A stretch of DNA of 64,000 nucleotides from positions 40,953 through 104,952 of the forward strand of contig JASAND010019722.1 in assembly GCA_030248195.1 (NCBI GenBank), given 5' to 3'. Under the pieces are notes generated by a model that was given only the letters and a program-made list of their open reading frames with translations, searched no databases and was not told the origin of the DNA. Position numbers and translations under genes: made by a program. The DNA comes from Trissonchulus latispiculum (taxonomy: Eukaryota; Nematoda; Enoplea; Enoplida; Ironidae). Shown piece after piece: positions 29,801 to 38,660 of this stretch (position 1 is the first letter of the stretch; every line of letters begins with the position of its first letter).

Positions 29801-32533
29801 TCAAAGAAAAAACGCTAATAGCAGTAGTTTTTTTAAATTTTTTTAATTAATTTAATTAATTTTTGATGTGCGTCGGGTAGGTAGTGATGTTTCAGTCGCT
29901 GAAACTGAAACTGAAACTAGGTTTCAGTCTCTACATGTTTCAGTTTCAGTCACTGAAACTGAAACTGAAACTGAAACTATTTTGGAAAACGGACTGAAAC
30001 TGACACTAAAACTGAAACCATTTAGACTAGCCGACTGAAACTGAAACTGAAACTGAAATTATATTTGGTATCCGACTGAAACTGAAACTGAAACTGAAAC
30101 TACCCTTATTCTAGAACTGAAACTGAAACTGAAACTGAAACTAGAAAAGTCTGAAACAGTTTCAGTCCCAGCGTAAAATCTGAAGTCTTTCCTTGTAGCT
30201 GAAGCTGAAACCGATTTCAGTTCATGCTGGAAATGAAACTCCATTTCAGTCTCTGCGTATGGTTAAGTTCTCTGTAAAATGCAATTGCAGATTTCCCATA
30301 ATAGTTTTCCTTGCGAAAGAATTGAAGGAATGTGATACGTTTTAGGTTCTCGTACTATTATAGAAGTATTACTTTTCAGATCATTTACTGTCAGCATATT
30401 AGATAAAGTTAAACTAGGAAGTTATGTTAAAGCGTAATTGCTTTATATAGTTTTTAAAGCACAAGTGGTTGATGTGGCCCCCAGAAGTTAAGCATCGAAT
30501 TGCAGCAATGAAGCTTTATGGCCTCAACAGCTTTACATTTTGGAGAGATGCTTTACTTAAGCGAATAACCAAGATGGTTTAGGTACTTAGTTAATGAGAA
30601 AGCCAATACAGAAGCAACTATTAACACTTAATTCAGAACGAGTCTTAATTTTTTGTCTTCACAAAGAAAATGATTGGATTGCAAGTACAATATATTAGAT
30701 AAAACTGTTTTGCTCAGAACTGACATAGAAGCTGAGATTTCAAATAAAACTGCAGCTTCATTCAACAGTTCTAAATTACAAATATGCGAAAACTGAAATT
30801 TATCTTTTTGGACGATGACTTCAACTGAAAAAGCCGGACTAAACCTGAAACTATTCTAAAACGTGAACTGAAACTGAAACTGAAACTATTTTGCTTCACC
30901 GACTGAAACTGAAACTGAAACTATTTTGCGTCACCGACTGAAACTGAAACTGAAACTGAAATTAATTTTGACCGGCGACTGAAACTGAAACTAAAACTGA
31001 AATTATTTTGGGATGACGACTGAAACTGAAACTGAAACTGAAATTATTTTTGGTATCTGACTGAAACTGAAACTGAAACTGAAATTAACTCAGGTTGTCG
31101 ACTGAAACTGAAACTAAAATGGGCTACTGAAACAACACTACGGGTAGGATCGGTTGGTAAAAATTTAACCGAGTCCAGAAAAACCAATCCTGTTTCGGAT
31201 TAAAGCTATATGTCTTAGTGATTGCAGGCAGGAGTTTCCCATTATTTCTTTATGCTACTATCCTTTGTGGATCCGCCTGCTAGCCAGCGTTTACCTTATT
31301 TTCTTGATGTAAACAATTTTTAATAGTTATCTTGGAACCTAGATTTTAGTCACCTTCTTGGGTACTCTGGAATAGAATGGGTGACAACTCGTTAGAAAAT
31401 GAAGGGAGCGCGGTATGTCTTTTTCTTGATACACACACGTACAAGCAGCCCAGTTTAAATCCGACGTATCTAATCTGTGCTGTTGCAGAAATTTCATTAT
31501 TCACTATGGGTAATATTACTTGTAATTTTAGTGCCATAACCTTTACAGAAGCAATCATTTGTGTGAAATTTGGACGCACCTTATTTGCAGAGGCTCAGTT
31601 GCGGCTCATCATTGTTTGGCTCATAGTTTTGGTATGCGAATAATAGAAGCAAATTGAAATGTCCCCACCGGATTCAATTGTTGCCTGTTTGTTGTTATCG
31701 TTGTAATTTAAAATCTCCATAATCTACTGACATAATTTTTGTAAACGAAATCCTCACGTTCGTGTAGGCCTGCTGAGTGCTGATCTGGCAGTAAAAAATT
31801 GTTGGGTGGCGTTGTCTGTTTGTCGACCGCCGCATATCGAAGCGCACTAGATCTAGTCACCATCTTTGTTACTTATTCGATTGGCCAAATATATCAAAAT
31901 GTAGGCAGCTAGAGTCCAGTTGTTGGCCAAGCGGTGTCAAACCAATGAGGGGGCCAAGTAGAGCCAAACCGGCCGGCTGAGTCCAGTAACCAACTACCGG
32001 CCGTCTGAACCAGGCCAATACATGACAGGATCTTCCATTTTTTAATTTTAACGCACAGGTAAAATTTCTTTTAATAATTCTCTTGTTTTGAACGTAGTTT
32101 TGTTTGCTGCTTTAGCTGATAGGAAGCGTGGGAGTCGTGTACCTGTCTCATGTGCTAGCGAAGCGTTCAACGGTTTGTATACATAGCTGTGTATTATTTG
32201 TTTTGGTATATAAATTCTACGGTGCTCTGTTTATTCCTTAGTTTGTGTGTATGTAAAATACCTAACAGTTTTGGTTGATCAGTTGTCTTGGTTTGAATTT
32301 AGATTACCAGGACGGTAAAAGTTAACGGTGAACTGCAACACCGCTATATTGACTCCAGTGCAGAAAATTTGGCTGGCTACGAAGTGCCAGATGAGGTCGA
32401 GCTTAGACACCGTCGTCTTCAAGGAAATTCAGCTTCTTCCGCGCAGCAAGACTCTCCACGTCCACCCTCCGGCCGTCTTCGAACCGAATCTGAAACGTTA
32501 ACTGGTGGAATTTCTCGAATGTCATTGGACTAG
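20696..32533 (+). CDS. PTDSS: Phosphatidylserine synthase (PTDSS family), ten exons, N-terminus missing
   Basis: The product would be an integral ER (mitochondria-associated) membrane enzyme that makes phosphatidylserine by calcium-dependent exchange of serine for the head group of PC or PE. Exons: 20696-20820, 21750-21908, 23078-23229, 27347-27406, 27677-27758, 28547-28659, 29232-29297, 31532-31631, 32116-32172 and 32303-32533. All introns are GT-AG and all phases agree, giving 381 residues plus stop. The order of motifs follows mammalian PSS1: '[15 protein letters not shown]', 'EYAVNC', 'FAFAHFSGW', '[20 protein letters not shown]', '[15 protein letters not shown]', '[11 protein letters not shown]', '[11 protein letters not shown]' and 'EAIICVKFG'. 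This resembles PSS1 more than PSS2, since PSS2 lacks the 'TFFLKHIF' wording. About 80-90 N-terminal residues, including the first membrane span, are not found. A LINE and a MITE sit in the intron before 27347. Confidence 0.95.
21750..21908 (+). CDS. PTDSS: PS synthase exon B
   Basis: Acceptor 'gtgttgtag', 53 codons, phase 0 at both ends, donor 'gaa|gtattt'. It encodes '[16 protein letters not shown]', '[20 protein letters not shown]' and '[12 protein letters not shown]', and contains the conserved His and Glu region of the family core. Confidence 0.95.
21909..23077 (+). other. PS synthase intron B-C
   Basis: AT-rich intron without long repeats recognised elsewhere in the window, and no additional exon is needed by phase. 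It is mostly single-copy-looking sequence. Confidence 0.6.
23078..23229 (+). CDS. PTDSS: PS synthase exon C
   Basis: Acceptor 'aatatttttag', phase 0 in and phase 2 out, donor 'atcaa|gtacga'. It encodes '[20 protein letters not shown]', then '[15 protein letters not shown]', then '[12 protein letters not shown]'. This is the acidic and Asn-containing core (E, WWD, LD, CN) most conserved in animal PS synthases. Confidence 0.95.
23303..23632. mobile_element. MITE with CAGGGTA inverted termini and 9-bp target duplication
   Basis: The ends 'cagggtattttttac' and 'taaaacataccctg' are inverted repeats. The element is flanked on both sides by the direct repeat 'gctgttttt' (23294-23302 and 23633-23641). 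The interior has C/G tracts and the hairpin 'ccggcttcgccgg' at 23430-23442. It is a complete reference copy for remnants at ~1440-1617, ~4430-4560 and ~63378-63605. A 9-bp duplication suggests a Mutator-like or related transposase supplied in trans. Confidence 0.8.
23642..24511 (+). other. PS synthase intron C-D, left part
   Basis: AT-rich intron with degenerate repeat pieces, including 'cagggggtctgggggacgcag' near 24260. No exon seen. The retrotransposon sequence begins near 24500. Confidence 0.5.
24512..27250 (+). CDS. 5'-truncated endonuclease/reverse transcriptase LINE inside the PS synthase gene
   Basis: An open frame of 912 codons in the same orientation as the host gene. It starts inside the endonuclease domain: the 'TWN' and 'QETR' motifs are missing, while 'AAYAPTE', '[11 protein letters not shown]', 'QIDYILV' and 'SSDHALV' remain. 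The reverse transcriptase is complete, with '[20 protein letters not shown]', '[15 protein letters not shown]', '[18 protein letters not shown]', '[20 protein letters not shown]' and 'FADD' at residue 641. The first ATG is only the first in-frame Met, not a native start. The 3' tail 'attaagcaagtaagcatt' resembles the 'aagtcaagtaagtc' tail of the 11264-14593 LINE, but the proteins differ enough to be separate families. No internal stops. Confidence 0.9.
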   Translation: MDGSGLYGVGVAVSSKLRNSVCEFHPISPRIARLRIATKPLNLSIIAAYAPTEMADDTSKDDFYEELSFAIDSVPRRDVLLIGGDFNARVGPPVGTAERRCIGLHALGTRNDNGDRLASLLSHFSLVASNTSFKHKAVHCTTWRSNDGTTTSQIDYILVKQRWRSSVLDSRSYWGCCHSSDHALVKARIRLKLKIERIPKRSRYDVDKLKIPETLLSYQQQLSERLANIGNISTVPETWNALKDGITWSAETCLGLVRRRQTPWISAPSIVAAENLRRNQSQMDSQQKKRAKRQLKSLIRQDLNNYWQNRAKEMNQAMRVGDSRKLFRLLREDKGLKTGPSEQINDGNGQPISEPDEKIQEWKRHFSSLLNPPVNRNAALPPMDFEGFYTMSTDPPSLAEVKKAIHSQKRGKAAGDDGIVAELLSYGGDDLARSIHRLLNLIWIEECIPSDWNTAVIVPLFKKGDRKLCKNYRGISLLIVAFKLLEVIVLERVREERERVGQRENQAGFRPGRGCIDQIFTLRHVLETRHEYRRPVYTAFVDFRAAFDSVNRDALWKIMESEGVPAKLITILKMLYKNTEAKVRVYGRDSLPFQITSGVRQGSVTGPLLFNFCIDWIMKMAMTDPTFGIPAGNETITDLDFADDVALLATSVPVLQSMIDRVVRFAAVVGLEINVTKTKVMGPKWLPPPQLSIDGVTLESVDSFCYLGSLISNDGSSSAEISTRIGKAQSAFQSLIRPLWSKKAVSITTKARVYDAAVRSVLLYGCETWSLKIADLKRISAFEHRCWRRILRILPQAHVTNAEVGARFLHTENIGLILKKRRLTWLGHVLRMPQNRHFHVVLTSTTPQTWRRPPGRPPKTWLRTVFEDLDFLAGHVVYGRRWKTEWLSICADMAADRSQWRGLVRDSNHSAG
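27347..27406 (+). CDS. PTDSS: PS synthase exon D
   Basis: Acceptor 'tattttttag', phase 2 in and out. It encodes '[19 protein letters not shown]', matching PSS1 '[13 protein letters not shown]'. Of two nearby donors, 'aag|gtaata' is chosen over 'cca|gtaagg' because only it keeps frame with the next exon and gives 'TPVSWTHVRW'. Confidence 0.93.
27677..27758 (+). CDS. PTDSS: PS synthase exon E1
   Basis: Acceptor 'tgtgtttag', phase 2 in and phase 0 out, donor 'ctg|gtaagc'. It encodes '[16 protein letters not shown]' followed by the hydrophobic '[11 protein letters not shown]', a membrane segment. Confidence 0.93.
28547..28659 (+). CDS. PTDSS: PS synthase exon E2
   Basis: Acceptor 'gatgttttag', phase 0 in and phase 2 out, donor 'acg|gttggt'. 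It encodes '[20 protein letters not shown]' and then '[16 protein letters not shown]', nearly the PSS1 wording '[11 protein letters not shown]', 'HPLSWGRILFIGG'. The unusual GTTGGT donor is also used in the IP3 3-kinase gene. Confidence 0.95.
28700..28895. repeat. GGATTAAA motif cluster in intron
   Basis: About ten copies of 'ggattaaa' or its reverse complement 'tttaatcc' occur in ~190 bp, in both orientations, so the segment can fold on itself. It lies in the intron between exons E2 and F. No coding content. Confidence 0.6.
29232..29297 (+). CDS. PTDSS: PS synthase exon F
   Basis: Acceptor 'cttgttgtag', phase 2 in and out, donor 'tattg|gtatgt'. With the previous exon it encodes '[20 protein letters not shown]', matching PSS1 '[20 protein letters not shown]'. 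Confidence 0.95.
29890..30260. repeat. GAAACT hexamer array, block 1
   Basis: Runs of 'gaaact' hexamers are separated by unrelated spacers. Successive 'gactgaaac' starts at 29992, 30033 and 30074 give a 41-bp higher-order period. Both orientations are present near the left edge. It lies in the PS synthase intron between exons F and G. Confidence 0.85.
30830..31135. repeat. GAAACT hexamer array, block 2 with 41-bp period
   Basis: 'gactgaaact' units start at 30901, 30936, 30977, 31018, 31059 and 31100, giving a regular 41-bp period after the first. Each unit has three or four hexamers plus an AT-rich spacer of about 17 nt that varies between units. Same intron as block 1. Confidence 0.88.
31532..31631 (+). 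CDS. PTDSS: PS synthase exon G
   Basis: Acceptor 'tgtaattttag', phase 2 in and phase 0 out, donor 'ttg|gtatgc'. It encodes '[18 protein letters not shown]' and then '[11 protein letters not shown]', the PSS1 'GFLEAIVCIKFGQDLF' segment and last membrane span. Confidence 0.95.
32116..32172 (+). CDS. PTDSS: PS synthase exon H
   Basis: Acceptor 'tgctgctttag', 19 codons in phase 0, donor 'acg|gtttgt'. It encodes '[19 protein letters not shown]', the end of the last hydrophobic segment and the start of the basic tail. Conservation is weak; it is placed by phase, splice sites and position. Confidence 0.75.
32303..32533 (+). CDS. PTDSS: PS synthase exon I (C-terminal tail and stop)
   Basis: Acceptor 'tgaatttag', phase 0, 76 codons then TAG. 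It encodes a hydrophilic cytosolic tail rich in Ser, Arg and Glu, as in mammalian PSS1, with little sequence conservation. Polyadenylation signals follow about 200 nt downstream. Confidence 0.82.
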   Translation: MTRTVKVNGELQHRYIDSSAENLAGYEVPDEVELRHRRLQGNSASSAQQDSPRPPSGRLRTESETLTGGISRMSLD

Positions 32534-32730
32534 TGTAACTTTGTTTAACTGGCAATCAGTTCCTTAACACTGACTTTAGGCTGGTCTTAACGCTTAGGTT
32601 TGTTAACAAAGTAAAGTAATGACATGTGTTACCAAAATCACTGTATTGGTCGTGTTTTGACTGTTTGTAACTATAGCATTGTATAGATTTTTGCATGTTG
32701 TTATAAATCGTGATACTGTTCATATATGTA

Positions 32731-32740
32731 AATAAATAAA
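32731..32740 (+). terminator. Polyadenylation signals of the PS synthase gene
   Basis: Two overlapping AATAAA hexamers ('aataaataaa') lie about 200 nt after the stop codon on the coding strand. Confidence 0.7.
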
Positions 32741-33635
32741 AATATTTTGCTTTATGTTTAACTAGGTTTCAGGATAGGGCTTTGGATTTTAGATTTCAGC
32801 TAGAGCTAGGGTGACCGGTTCTTGTTCTGGCTCTAAGTACAAAATATGTAGTTGAATTGAAAGTCTAGTCAAGGTATGTGGACGCACAAAAAATTATAAG
32901 GCAAAACCTTTTATGATTTTTGAAACTTAAATCTTGGCTTCGTTCTCATCACCGCAACGCTGCCTGCCACTGGAACTCTCCGCTTATTTTCGAAATTAAA
33001 GCTTGAGCTTACAGGACTAAAACTCACCGATTCCGCCTTCATTCGCTGCCGCGCCCTTCTATCCAAGGGATGCGGATCCGCATGTAATGCCGAGCCGACC
33101 CGTCATATGACGGGTTGTGACAAATGTTAAAGATAGCACATTCAAAAACAATGTCAGTAACAGAAATCTCAACGGTTAGGCTGAGAACGGCATACTTAAT
33201 TTTAACTATTGACCCGTCCTGTACCCGATTAACTGCTAGTGGTATGCCAGCAAGATGATTCCGAGAAATATATACTACATTTGGCACCGGCATTACATGA
33301 AAAAATCAAAGTTGGCGGTGGCAGCGAAATGATTAACTCCAAAAAATTTAATATGCATATTGTCAAGCAGGGGCAACTGTGATTGGCAAACTATGTGGCG
33401 GCGCAGCTTGGCCTTAGTGGTCGTCAGCTGGTGCAGTCAGTTGTTTGTACTGCCGCTATTACTGGGTTAGCTTTGCTAAGGTGACCTCTGCTCTGCTTCT
33501 CGTAATGTCACTCCTTCGGGTCCCAGTACTGAGAATTGTACCATTCCCTTCCGGGTCCCGTCCACAAAATCCTGGCATCTTTCTGCTGCGAGTCGCTGTT
33601 CCAGGAGTCATAAATGGTCGGCACCCGAATCCATC
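32741..33635. other. Intergenic DNA, no gene seen
   Basis: Unique-looking sequence after the PS synthase poly(A) site. A minus-strand open frame of 84 codons at 33039-33293 has no recognisable motif and is not called. Confidence 0.45.
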
Positions 33636-34135
33636 ATGGTTAAAAATGGGGGAGGGACTCTGTGGTCCCGTCTGGGTGAAATTACCCCTGCTGTCCCTTG
33701 ACTCAGGGTATCACCGGGCCTTATAAGGACAGTTTTCCCAGTGGTTCTAGTATGGTTAAAATGGGGGAGGGACTCTGTGGTCCCGTCTGGGTGATGAAAT
33801 TACCCCTTCTGTCCCTTTGGTTCAGGGTATTACCGGGCCTTATAAGGACAGTTTTCCCAGTGGTTGAACGGTGATACTGTCTGCGTTGCCTTGTATCTCC
33901 TTTTGTATATTATATGCCCGGATCCCGGGATGTGTCTGCGCTGCTGCTCATGCAATTTACCCTGACATCTTTTGCTACAAGAGAACTGTCCAAGGAAGTC
34001 ATCAGTGGTCGGAACTTGTATTGGATTTTGGTAAAAATGGGGGAGGGTCTCTGTGGACCCGTCTGGGTGCAATTACCCCTTCTGTCCTTTGGTTCAGGGT
34101 ATTACCGGGCCTTATATGGACAGTTTTCCCAGTGG
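33636..34135. repeat. Three copies of a ~110-bp direct repeat
   Basis: Copies at ~33636-33746, ~33751-33865 and ~34028-34135 share 'aatgggggagggactctgtg' (third copy with 'tct'), 'cccgtctgggtg', 'attaccgggccttata' and 'acagttttcccagtggt'. Copies 1 and 2 are adjacent. The third is displaced by ~160 bp, with related flanking words ('gtcggaacttg' and 'gtcggcacccg'). Confidence 0.8.
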
Positions 34136-34303
34136 GTGAATGCCTTGCTGTTTGCCCTTCTTGTGTCTATGGGGTAACTGCCGTGTAGCTGCAGCTGCTG
34201 CTATTGCTGGTTATGTCTGGTTGAAGACAGTGGGATTCTCGGGTATCTGTGGATCTATGACATTATATACAACGGAGCCGGACGAACGCACAGCCACCAA
34301 TTT

Positions 34304-34663
34304 TTACTGATCAGCCATGGCTGTCTCCATCTTAAAGTATCTTAAAGTAAAGTATGTAGGGTGACTGAAATAACCGCAATGCCGTTTGGCTTGTTTTCTG
34401 TCCATGGTCTGCTTGACCTCCTCCTGTCCGTATTTTAGAAACGGTCTGCGGATAGCAACATCGTTCGGGTAACTCAGACAGATTTGGCTACTTGGTTGGT
34501 CACTGAATCGCATCAGATGCTTACGTTGTGCAACTTCAAGACTTTTTATTAAACTGAAAATGTAAAGGCGTGTGGTAAAAGGAAATGGTGATGTCAGGCG
34601 CAGGCCAATCGTTGCAAATTCGACCTGCAAATTTTTCATCTTTTCTACAAATAGGTTTTGCAT
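34304..34663 (-). other. Unassigned open frame of 119 codons
   Basis: An ATG-initiated frame on the minus strand with balanced composition (for example 'KYGQEEVKQTMDRKQAKRH'). I recognise no domain. It might be a retroelement fragment or chance. No splice partners or poly(A) signal support it. Confidence 0.15.
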
Positions 34664-34903
34664 AGCTTACAACCGGCCTGTTCCAAAATCCACCGATTCC
34701 TGTTCGGCCGCCTAAAAATCCTTCCGGTTCGGTTCCGGTTCCGGTGCAACCGGTTCTAGTGGAACCGGCCCCAGCTCTATCTCAGAGTGGGTCACATGCT
34801 AAACCCACACAATTAGTAATCAGTATATATACTCAATCAAAGTTCCTTTTGAAACAAGAATGAAGTTTTTAAAAAGATATTTAGTTAATTAACGGAAGCT
34901 TAA

Positions 34904-36862
34904 GGTGGTGATTCCCTTTGGTTACATAAAGTTTGCATCATTATTACTCATTCATTACTTGGAACCATTTTATATCAAAATGCAGCTTGACATTTTCTCT
35001 TTTTAATGCATACGATGAAACTAATTTTGCTTTTCTAAAATATTTTTAACACGTTTTAGAAGAAGTATAATTTTCCAGATTTTTTGCTGACTCAAGTAAA
35101 TTTTTTCGCGAGACATCGGTTATATCATTCGGTACCTCCATCAAATAGCTGGGGACGATTTTTTATTTATTGTGAAATCGCTCTTCGTTGTAGAGAAATA
35201 AGCTGAAATGTGTGCGTAACCTGTATTTTGCCTACTTTTTCCAAATTTGTCAAGCGATTACTTTAGCTAGAAGGCAGTAATCGGGGCAACTAAAAAAACG
35301 TCCCTGGCTATATTTGTGCAGAACACATCTATTAAGGGTGGTGATTCCCTTTGGTCACAAAAGTTTGCACCATTATTACTCGTTCGTTACTTGGAGTTAA
35401 GAAGCCATTTTTATATCAAAATGTAGCTTGACATCTTCTCTTTTTAATGCATACCATGAAACCAATGTTGCTTTTTTTAAAATATTTCTGACATATTTTA
35501 GAAGAAGTATAATTTTCCAGATTTTTTGTAGACTCAAGAAAATTTTTCGCGAGACATCGCTTAGATCATTCGACACCTCCATCAAATAGCTGGGGACGAT
35601 TTTTTATTTATTGTGAAATCGCTCTTCGTTGTAGAGAAATAAGCTGAAATGTGTGCGTAAACTCTATTTTGCCTACTTTTTCCAAATTTGTCAAGCGATT
35701 ACTTTAGCTAGAAAGCAGTAATCGGGGCAACTAAAAAATCGTCCCTGGGTATATTTGTGCAGAACTCATTTGTTAAGTAGCCGCCCTCCAACTTGCATGG
35801 TGAATGCTCCACAATCTTTGGAAAAAAATTGGTCGTTTTTTTGCAAAAACTACATTTTTCATGATAGCAGCCTACGGGATAGCTGTTGGAAGATGATCAT
35901 CCATCGGATAATTTGCCCTGTGAGACCTTCAGATCGACGCCATTAGTTTGATTTTCCGGCTTGTGTAGTTCAAGAAATGATGGATTATTTGACTTTTGCA
36001 AAAATGACAAGTTTTCGACGCCTAAACAAAAAAATCGGCTATATCGCAAGCTAGAGAAAAGAGAAAGTTGCTTTAAAAAGCAAAAATGTGAAGCTCAACG
36101 AGATCTTTCAAATGGATATAGTCATAACTGTATAGCTGCCGCCAAACTTTCAGAAATTGGGAAAACCGCCGTGATCGGAAATCTCGAATTTTTGAATCGG
36201 GATTGCGCGGAGGGTGTTAGAACGCTAAAAGAATGTATTTCGGAAAGTTTTGCCAAATTTCATCCTGATTTGTGCCGCCAACCAACAATTTGTGCCCAAA
36301 AGGAATCACCACCTTAAGTAGCAGCCCTCCAGCTTGCATAGTGAGTGCTCCACAATCTTTGAAACAAAATCGGACGTGTTTTTGCAAAAACTACATTTTT
36401 TATGATAGCCGCCGACGGGATAGCTATTGGATGCGTCGGATAATTTGCCCTTATGAGAGATTCAGATCGACGCCCTTAGTTTGATAGTTTGATTTTATAG
36501 CTTGCATAGTTCGAGAAATGATAAATTATTTGATTTCTGAAAAATGACAAGTTTTCGACGCCAAAACAAGAAAGTCGGCTATATGTCACGGTAGAGAAAA
36601 GCTAGAACGTTACTCTAAAAAGCAAAAATATGAAGCTCAACGAGATCTTTCGAATGGATATAGTCATAACTGTGTAGCTGCTGCCGAACTTTCAGAAATT
36701 GGGAAAAACCGCCCTGACCGGAAATCTCGAAGTTTTAAATCGGGATTGCGCGGAGGATGTTAGAACGCTAAAAGAACGTATTTCGAAAAGTTTGGTAATC
36801 GTCAAATTCCATCTTGATTTACGCCGCCAACCAACAATATGCGACCAAAAGGAATCACCACC
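34904..36862. mobile_element. TTAA-flanked inverted-repeat element A, interrupted by element B
   Basis: The outer ends 'ggtggtgattccctttggt' and 'accaaaaggaatcaccacc' are inverted repeats flanked by TTAA (34900-34903 and 36863-36866). The two halves (34904-35335 and 36314-36862) join into a sequence colinear with the intact copy at 59784-60764. TTAA duplication with short inverted termini is the hallmark of piggyBac-type and some other superfamilies. No transposase is encoded, so this is a non-autonomous element. Confidence 0.88.
35336..36313. mobile_element. TTAA-flanked inverted-repeat element B, nested in A
   Basis: A full-length 978-bp copy with ends 'gggtggtgattccctttggt' and 'ccaaaaggaatcaccacc', bordered by TTAA at 35332-35335 and 36314-36317. 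Removing it and one TTAA restores element A at the point after 'ttgtgcagaac'. An open frame at 35961-36317 runs into the inverted terminus and is not a gene. Confidence 0.9.
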
Positions 36863-36866
36863 TTAA

Positions 36867-38094
36867 AAACAGCCCTAAGGACTTAGCTTTGCAATCCATC
36901 TTCCGGAAATGCGTGTTCGCCATTGTTCATCCGCACAAGAGTTTATGCCATTTGCAAACTCTCCATCGTGCAATGTTATATTTGGACAAACTTCCCCAAA
37001 CATGCCAGTAGTCCGTGGAGCAATTATACTAGAAATGCAAATCGGGGCCAGACGAGGTGAAAGACTGAAGTTTATGTGCAAGCAAATTTCGCTTTTAACT
37101 GAAATTTACTGAAATTTATTGTACATTCCCCAAAACCAGCTGGTTGTTTGTTTGTTTGGAAAAATTACAGCTTCAACTCCAATCATCAATGTAAACTTGT
37201 TTGTGCAAAAAAAACTACAAACTCAAAAACCCTGCACTCACAAACTTAAAATAGTTTTTGAAACCGCCATGAAAAATATTTTCAAAAAATATTGAAACTT
37301 ATCCCATCTACAAATATATATGCCATTAGACTACCATATATGCTCCGTTTCTATCCGATCAACTAGTGTCCGCTAGTGTTGTCACGTTAGAGAAAAATTC
37401 GGGCCGGGCCCGGGCCGGGCCGTTTCTGGACAACCGGGCCGGTGTCGTATAGTATTTCCCCCGTGATATTTTTCCCCCTATGGGGTATAATATTTTCCCC
37501 CGTAATATTTTCCCCCTTTCAGCTATAATATTTTTCCTCCCTCTGAATGAAACCCAGATGCAGCAAATTTAACATGGTCAAAACAGCAACTCTGTTGACA
37601 TATTGATAAGTTGCAAGTAAAATGCTGAAAACAATTTTACAAGTTAATTTTATTTAATTGTTTAATTAATGTTAATTTGCATGTTAAAAAGAAACTATTT
37701 TTTGCACTTGTTTTTAACACTGTTTAAAAAGTATATAAACACTGGTAATTTTTGATTAGTTTGTTAGTATATAATTGTTTTGTTAATAAATTAAGTTTGC
37801 AACTATTAATAACTGTAAAAATGGTTTTAAAATTTTTGCTTTTCTTATTATTTGGAAATCTAATTTTTACAGTTTTTACGAGTTGTAATATTTCGGATCT
37901 TTTTATTGTTTTTACAAAAGTTTTGTAAAATCAGCAACGATTTTTTAATATTTTATTTCATTTTTACAGCACTGTTTCTTATTTTTCACACTTGTCACCG
38001 TTGAATATTCATTAAATTTCCCTCACCGCAAATTATAAACAACTGTTGTTTTTAGCAAGGCTGTATCCTTGAAACTTCTGATTTTTTTTAGTTC
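36867..38094. other. Intergenic DNA with GGGCC and C-tract patches
   Basis: No gene. It contains 'gggccgggcccgggccgggc' near 37402, a diverged 'atattttcccccgtaat' repeat at ~37450-37545, and AT-rich DNA with 'tttttacagt' motifs. A short frame at 36909-37112 has no recognised relative. Confidence 0.45.
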
Positions 38095-38660
38095 GGGCCC
38101 AGACACCGGTTAGGCACTACTGGAGGCCTGTATGGTGCTGCTCTCCGCGGTCCTTTTTAAAAGGCGGACAAGAAGCGGAGAAGCAAAGATCACGGATAGA
38201 AAACGTGACCCCCAAGCCAAGCCGGCGTACGGTTATTGGCCGATATCAGGCGAACTGATATAGCCTCAGTCGCCCCCAGGGCAAGCTGCGTTGTCTTTCA
38301 GCAACACAGTCTGCCCCCGCAGACCTGTAGCGACTAAGATGGCGGAAATCTAGTAATGCCTGCTCGGAAGGCAGGGGTTTAAAAAAGGGCTGCAGGAAAG
38401 GAGTGGAGGGGAGTGGCCGAGCCTTAAATAGGAAAGTAGGAAAGTCCGTCTGCTAATAAGAAAAAATTTGATAATTTAGTTTAGAAATAAAATTAGACAC
38501 AGCGGGACCTTTTTTTACCCGCCATGCCTAATATTATTTCCAAACAAAATATTATAATAAAACTAAAATACCTTTTCAAAGGTCTTACCACTCGCCTGGT
38601 AACCCCTGGCGAGTGAGGGGGGCAATCCGTCGTTGGTGTTGCCGAAACCGGCCCGAATGG
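38095..38660. other. GC-richer block of unknown nature
   Basis: The composition rises sharply relative to both flanks and the segment is free of long ORFs. It ends with a possible hairpin 'ctcgcctggtaacccctggcgag' split around 38592-38613. It may be the untranslated part of a mobile element, but no coding remnant supports that. Confidence 0.3.

Noticed and set aside
30059..30244. Ser/Val/Phe-repeat open frame on the minus strand
   Set aside because: It is only the GAAACT hexamer array translated.
35961..36317. 118-codon open frame inside element B
   Set aside because: It runs into the inverted terminus, is broken in the sister copies at 36.3-36.9 and 60.3-60.8 kb, and has no transposase motif.
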